From: Fallopia convolvulus | Lineage: Eukaryota; Streptophyta; Magnoliopsida; Caryophyllales; Polygonaceae | DNA: 64,000 nucleotides | Direction of reading: 5' to 3' | NCBI GenBank assembly: GCA_964016875.1 | Contig: OZ024721.1 | Location: forward strand, 41,040,210-41,104,209 | Shown: positions 61,192 through 64,000 of the stretch, piece after piece | How positions within the stretch are numbered: the first letter of the stretch is position 1 | How the letters are laid out: every line of letters begins with the position of its first letter | Translations under genes and position numbers: made by a program | The notes under the pieces: generated by a model | The model's database searches: none | The model's input: only the letters and a program-made list of their open reading frames with translations | Told to the model about the DNA's origin: nothing

Positions 61192-64000
61192 AGATTTCTA
61201 GGTTAACTTGATCCTTATCAAACTACCAATCCTTGAAAGTTGTTAAGATCGTATCAAACTAACAATCCTTTAAAGTATCTAAATTTTTTTTTTATCGAAA
61301 TGAAAGTTATGAGTTCTTTCTGGATAAGTGAATCCTCTTGATTAAAAATTATGGGTTTACCCCTTTTTTGCGGTGCAAATAACTACTTCAGCCATACGAC
61401 TTGTTTTATCCTTATAATTTTTCGCGTTCAATTAGAACAGATTAAAACAAAAAACAATTCCAAAGTTTTTATTACGTATTTTATTTCTAGAATTTAAAAC
61501 TTAACAAATCTGATTTTATAATGCCACTCCGTGTTAGGTATTTTTTATACGACTATTATTTCTTAGCATATAATTTGATTTTGGATTCAAAATTGTAATT
61601 GAAATAAGAAAAATTATAGTTGGTAGTCCCCAGTTTAAGGGTATTTCGGTTGTACCTTTTAGGTTTTAGGTTTGTTTATTATGTATCCTTGGTCGGGAAA
61701 CAGTCTTTGTGATATTCGAAACATGGCTCAATGGCTCGTATGGTTTTGGCTCGACTCACAAGATTTTAGGGAAATATCAATGACTACTCGACTCACAAGA
61801 TGGAGGTGGAAAACGATGACTCTGAATATAGTTTCAAGTACTTTAAAAATCCTTAAACATGGATGATTGTTTAGAGATTCAAATATGGATGGTTTAGTTA
61901 TGAATTTGAATATTTTAAGAGTCAGATCTTACTAATTTGAGTATGAAGAATATAATAAGGACTTGAATTTAATCAATTTGAACCAAAGGACAACGCCAAC
62001 TAACAACTCCAATACCTCAAAGTCACCGACCAAAAATGAATTATTCTTGAGATACCAATAAAAATACTTCTAAATTTAGGGGCAACAACCGAAATAATGC
62101 TTAAAATAATTCCAAAACCGGGTTGAATTTGATTATCCCAAGAAGTTGGAGGGTAGGGTGGTAATTTGAGGTGGTGTGTGAAAGCATGATGCATGTGTAG
62201 GGCTCGTGGATGGTGAGGGGTGTGGATAGAAAACATGGAGGATGAGTGGAGCCTACCGTATACATTGAGTAACAAAAGATGAGGTGTCAAATTGAGGTGG
62301 TTGAGCTAATGCTTGGGGCTTCACATGGCCATGTAAGCATAGTCGGTTGCCACGTCATTGCAACAGTCTCCGCTCTTTAAATTTGACCCTGCATTTGTAT
62401 TTTTTTGGAATTCCTTGTTTATCATATTCCAATTCCATTTTTGTGGCCGAGAGTTCTTGTCATAAGTTTTGTTTTTCATTATAATACCTCCTCCTATAGT
62501 CCTATTCCTATGATAGGATAAATCAAATGCCATCCAAAATCTTTTTTTAGTAAACTCCATTCTGGCGAAGAAACTATTTGTGACAATATCATAAAGTTAG
62601 AGATTCAATATCAATATGAAATAATGACCTAAACTTTAATGGGTAAAATGAAAAGACGATAAATAACCTACAGGTTGTATACTTGTATATACATAATAAA
62701 ACGATGCAATAAAGATTATTTTCTATGAAAAAGGCCATACACTCAGTTATATGCCAAAAGTTATGTTTAAAGACAATCGAAAAGACAAATTAGTATTTTT
62801 AGTGATCTTTCTTATCGAGATAGTTTCGTATTTTAAAAAAATTTTAAGTACATTAAGGTATTTTAAATGAGTTCCAGTGGACAATAAGACATTTTTTCTC
62901 GTCGAGGTAAAATTGGACATAAATTTGAAATTTTTTTGGCGTGTGAAACTCATTATATACTTCTCATATATTATTGTATCTATCTAGACTTTCGCACAAT
63001 GGCCCTCGAAAATTGTGTAGAAGAGGAATGTGAGATTGATTAATAAAGTAATACTCAATATGGACTTCTAGCAAGTTAATATATGAAAGTTTTATTTCCA
63101 TCTGATTCTATCCCCAAAGAGCAAAAATAAATCGAGCTATTTTTAAAGAGAAAAATGTAACCGATTTTACCTTCATGGGACCTCATCTAAAATATTTTAA
63201 TGTCTCCAATTTTTTTAAATACCAAACCATCTCGAAGGGTCATTAAAAATATCAATTTAGCTTTTCAGCTGTTTAAAAAATTGAAGTTAAAAACGTCTTT
63301 ACACTCAGTCATATGCTAAGGGTTAGAGTATAGTTACAAACTAGCATAATACCCGCGCCTTGCGCGAATTATTATAAAGTAATGCTTATTAAACATTCTA
63401 TGACAGTGGTAAAATGATCATTTTTATAAATGTAATACCAACACTGGAGTATTATATAGTATTAAAGCATGATCAACGACTACAAAACTAAAGCTTTTGG
63501 GGTAGCTTGTTAATGCAATGATCCGTGAATGATGTAACTTTACCATATCTTTTCTTGCATATAATCATATAACAATAGCAATTGGATAAGAACTCCTAAA
63601 AAATTAGTTCATTATCATAAGTTCTATAAGTGTAATCTCTTAACAAAAGACAAAAAAATGCAATTTAGTATGAATTATCCAACCAAATGCAATGTATATA
63701 AAATATGAAGCTCTCTTTTCTTATCAAGAAATCCTACAAAATTAACCATTTCTCATAAATAGGAAAAACTCCAAAGTTCCTTTTACTTGGTGACTCTGTA
63801 TACGTGAAAATCCATAATTAAAGTGATTAAGTGTTTAACAGCGGAAAATTTATATCTTTGAACAAATGGCACAATGTTTTATGCAGTCAAAAGTGCACCA
63901 TGAGAGGATAAATATTAATGAATTAATTATTGAAGAGAACAAAGTAATTACTTAATTTGAAAGAAAAATATAATATTAAAGAAATATCTCAAGAAGTTCA
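61192..64000. other. AT-rich intergenic DNA to the window end
   Basis: No supported gene. CCCGCGCCTTGCGCG at 63351-63366 forms a short GC hairpin in AT-rich surroundings, after CTAGCATAATA. Sequences of this type occur at Helitron-like ends, but I see no matching second end. Confidence 0.4.

Overview
The window is nuclear DNA of a flowering plant, most likely a eudicot. Evidence: intron-split genes with GT-AG borders, an auxin-responsive SAUR gene, a TIR1/AFB-type auxin-receptor F-box gene, a chloroplast-type Shewanella-like phosphatase (SLP1), and plant-specific transposon lineages (Athila-type and CRM-type Ty3/Gypsy, Copia, TRIM, MULE with plant mobile domain, CACTA, LINE, SINE). Only four host genes stand out: SAUR (9.3-9.6 kb, minus), SLP1 (40.5-42.9 kb, plus, 8 exons), the TIR1/AFB-like gene (44.1-46.9 kb, minus, 3 exons) and a small acidic protein of unknown function (49.8-50.4 kb, minus, 2 exons). 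Most of the rest is transposon DNA, much of it nested.

Layout. 1-8.97 kb: a decayed LINE on the minus strand, split by a Copia element (2634-8766, 5-bp target duplication GGAAC). The Copia 3' LTR is itself split by an Athila-type LTR plus 29 bp of internal sequence (7396-8684). 9.27-9.66 kb: SAUR gene with TATA box. 10.4-14.2 kb: a dispersed repeat, an unclassified 1.18-kb element with 31-bp terminal inverted repeats, a 96-bp SINE with a 13-bp duplication, a LINE 3' tail and a complete TRIM. 14.34-37.74 kb: one Mutator-like element (MULE) of about 6.5 kb stretched to 23.4 kb by a CRM-like Gypsy element (17333-34182, duplication AGGGA), which contains a pol-less Athila-type element (24093-33329, duplication GATGC). 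The MULE carries a FAR1/MuDR-type transposase and an OTU protease domain on the plus strand and a five-exon plant-mobile-domain gene on the minus strand, tail to tail.

37.7-50.5 kb: gene island. SLP1 and the auxin-receptor gene converge on a 480-bp fold-back element. A LINE relic here holds a second SINE with a 16-bp duplication. 50.5-64 kb: AT-rich DNA with tandem duplications, a Copia-like gag relic with three zinc knuckles interrupted by a CACTA element, and a decayed CACTA/ULP1-type relic.

The most unusual signal is a GC-rich palindrome about 340 nt into the LTRs of both Athila-type families, upstream of the TATA box. In the larger element the same palindrome-plus-half-site module recurs in the gag coding region and in the internal untranslated region. 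Nearly all retroelement stops in the better-preserved elements are TAG where CAG would be expected, as in deamination of methylated CAG. All coordinates, splice sites and family calls were read by eye; no alignment or database search was run.
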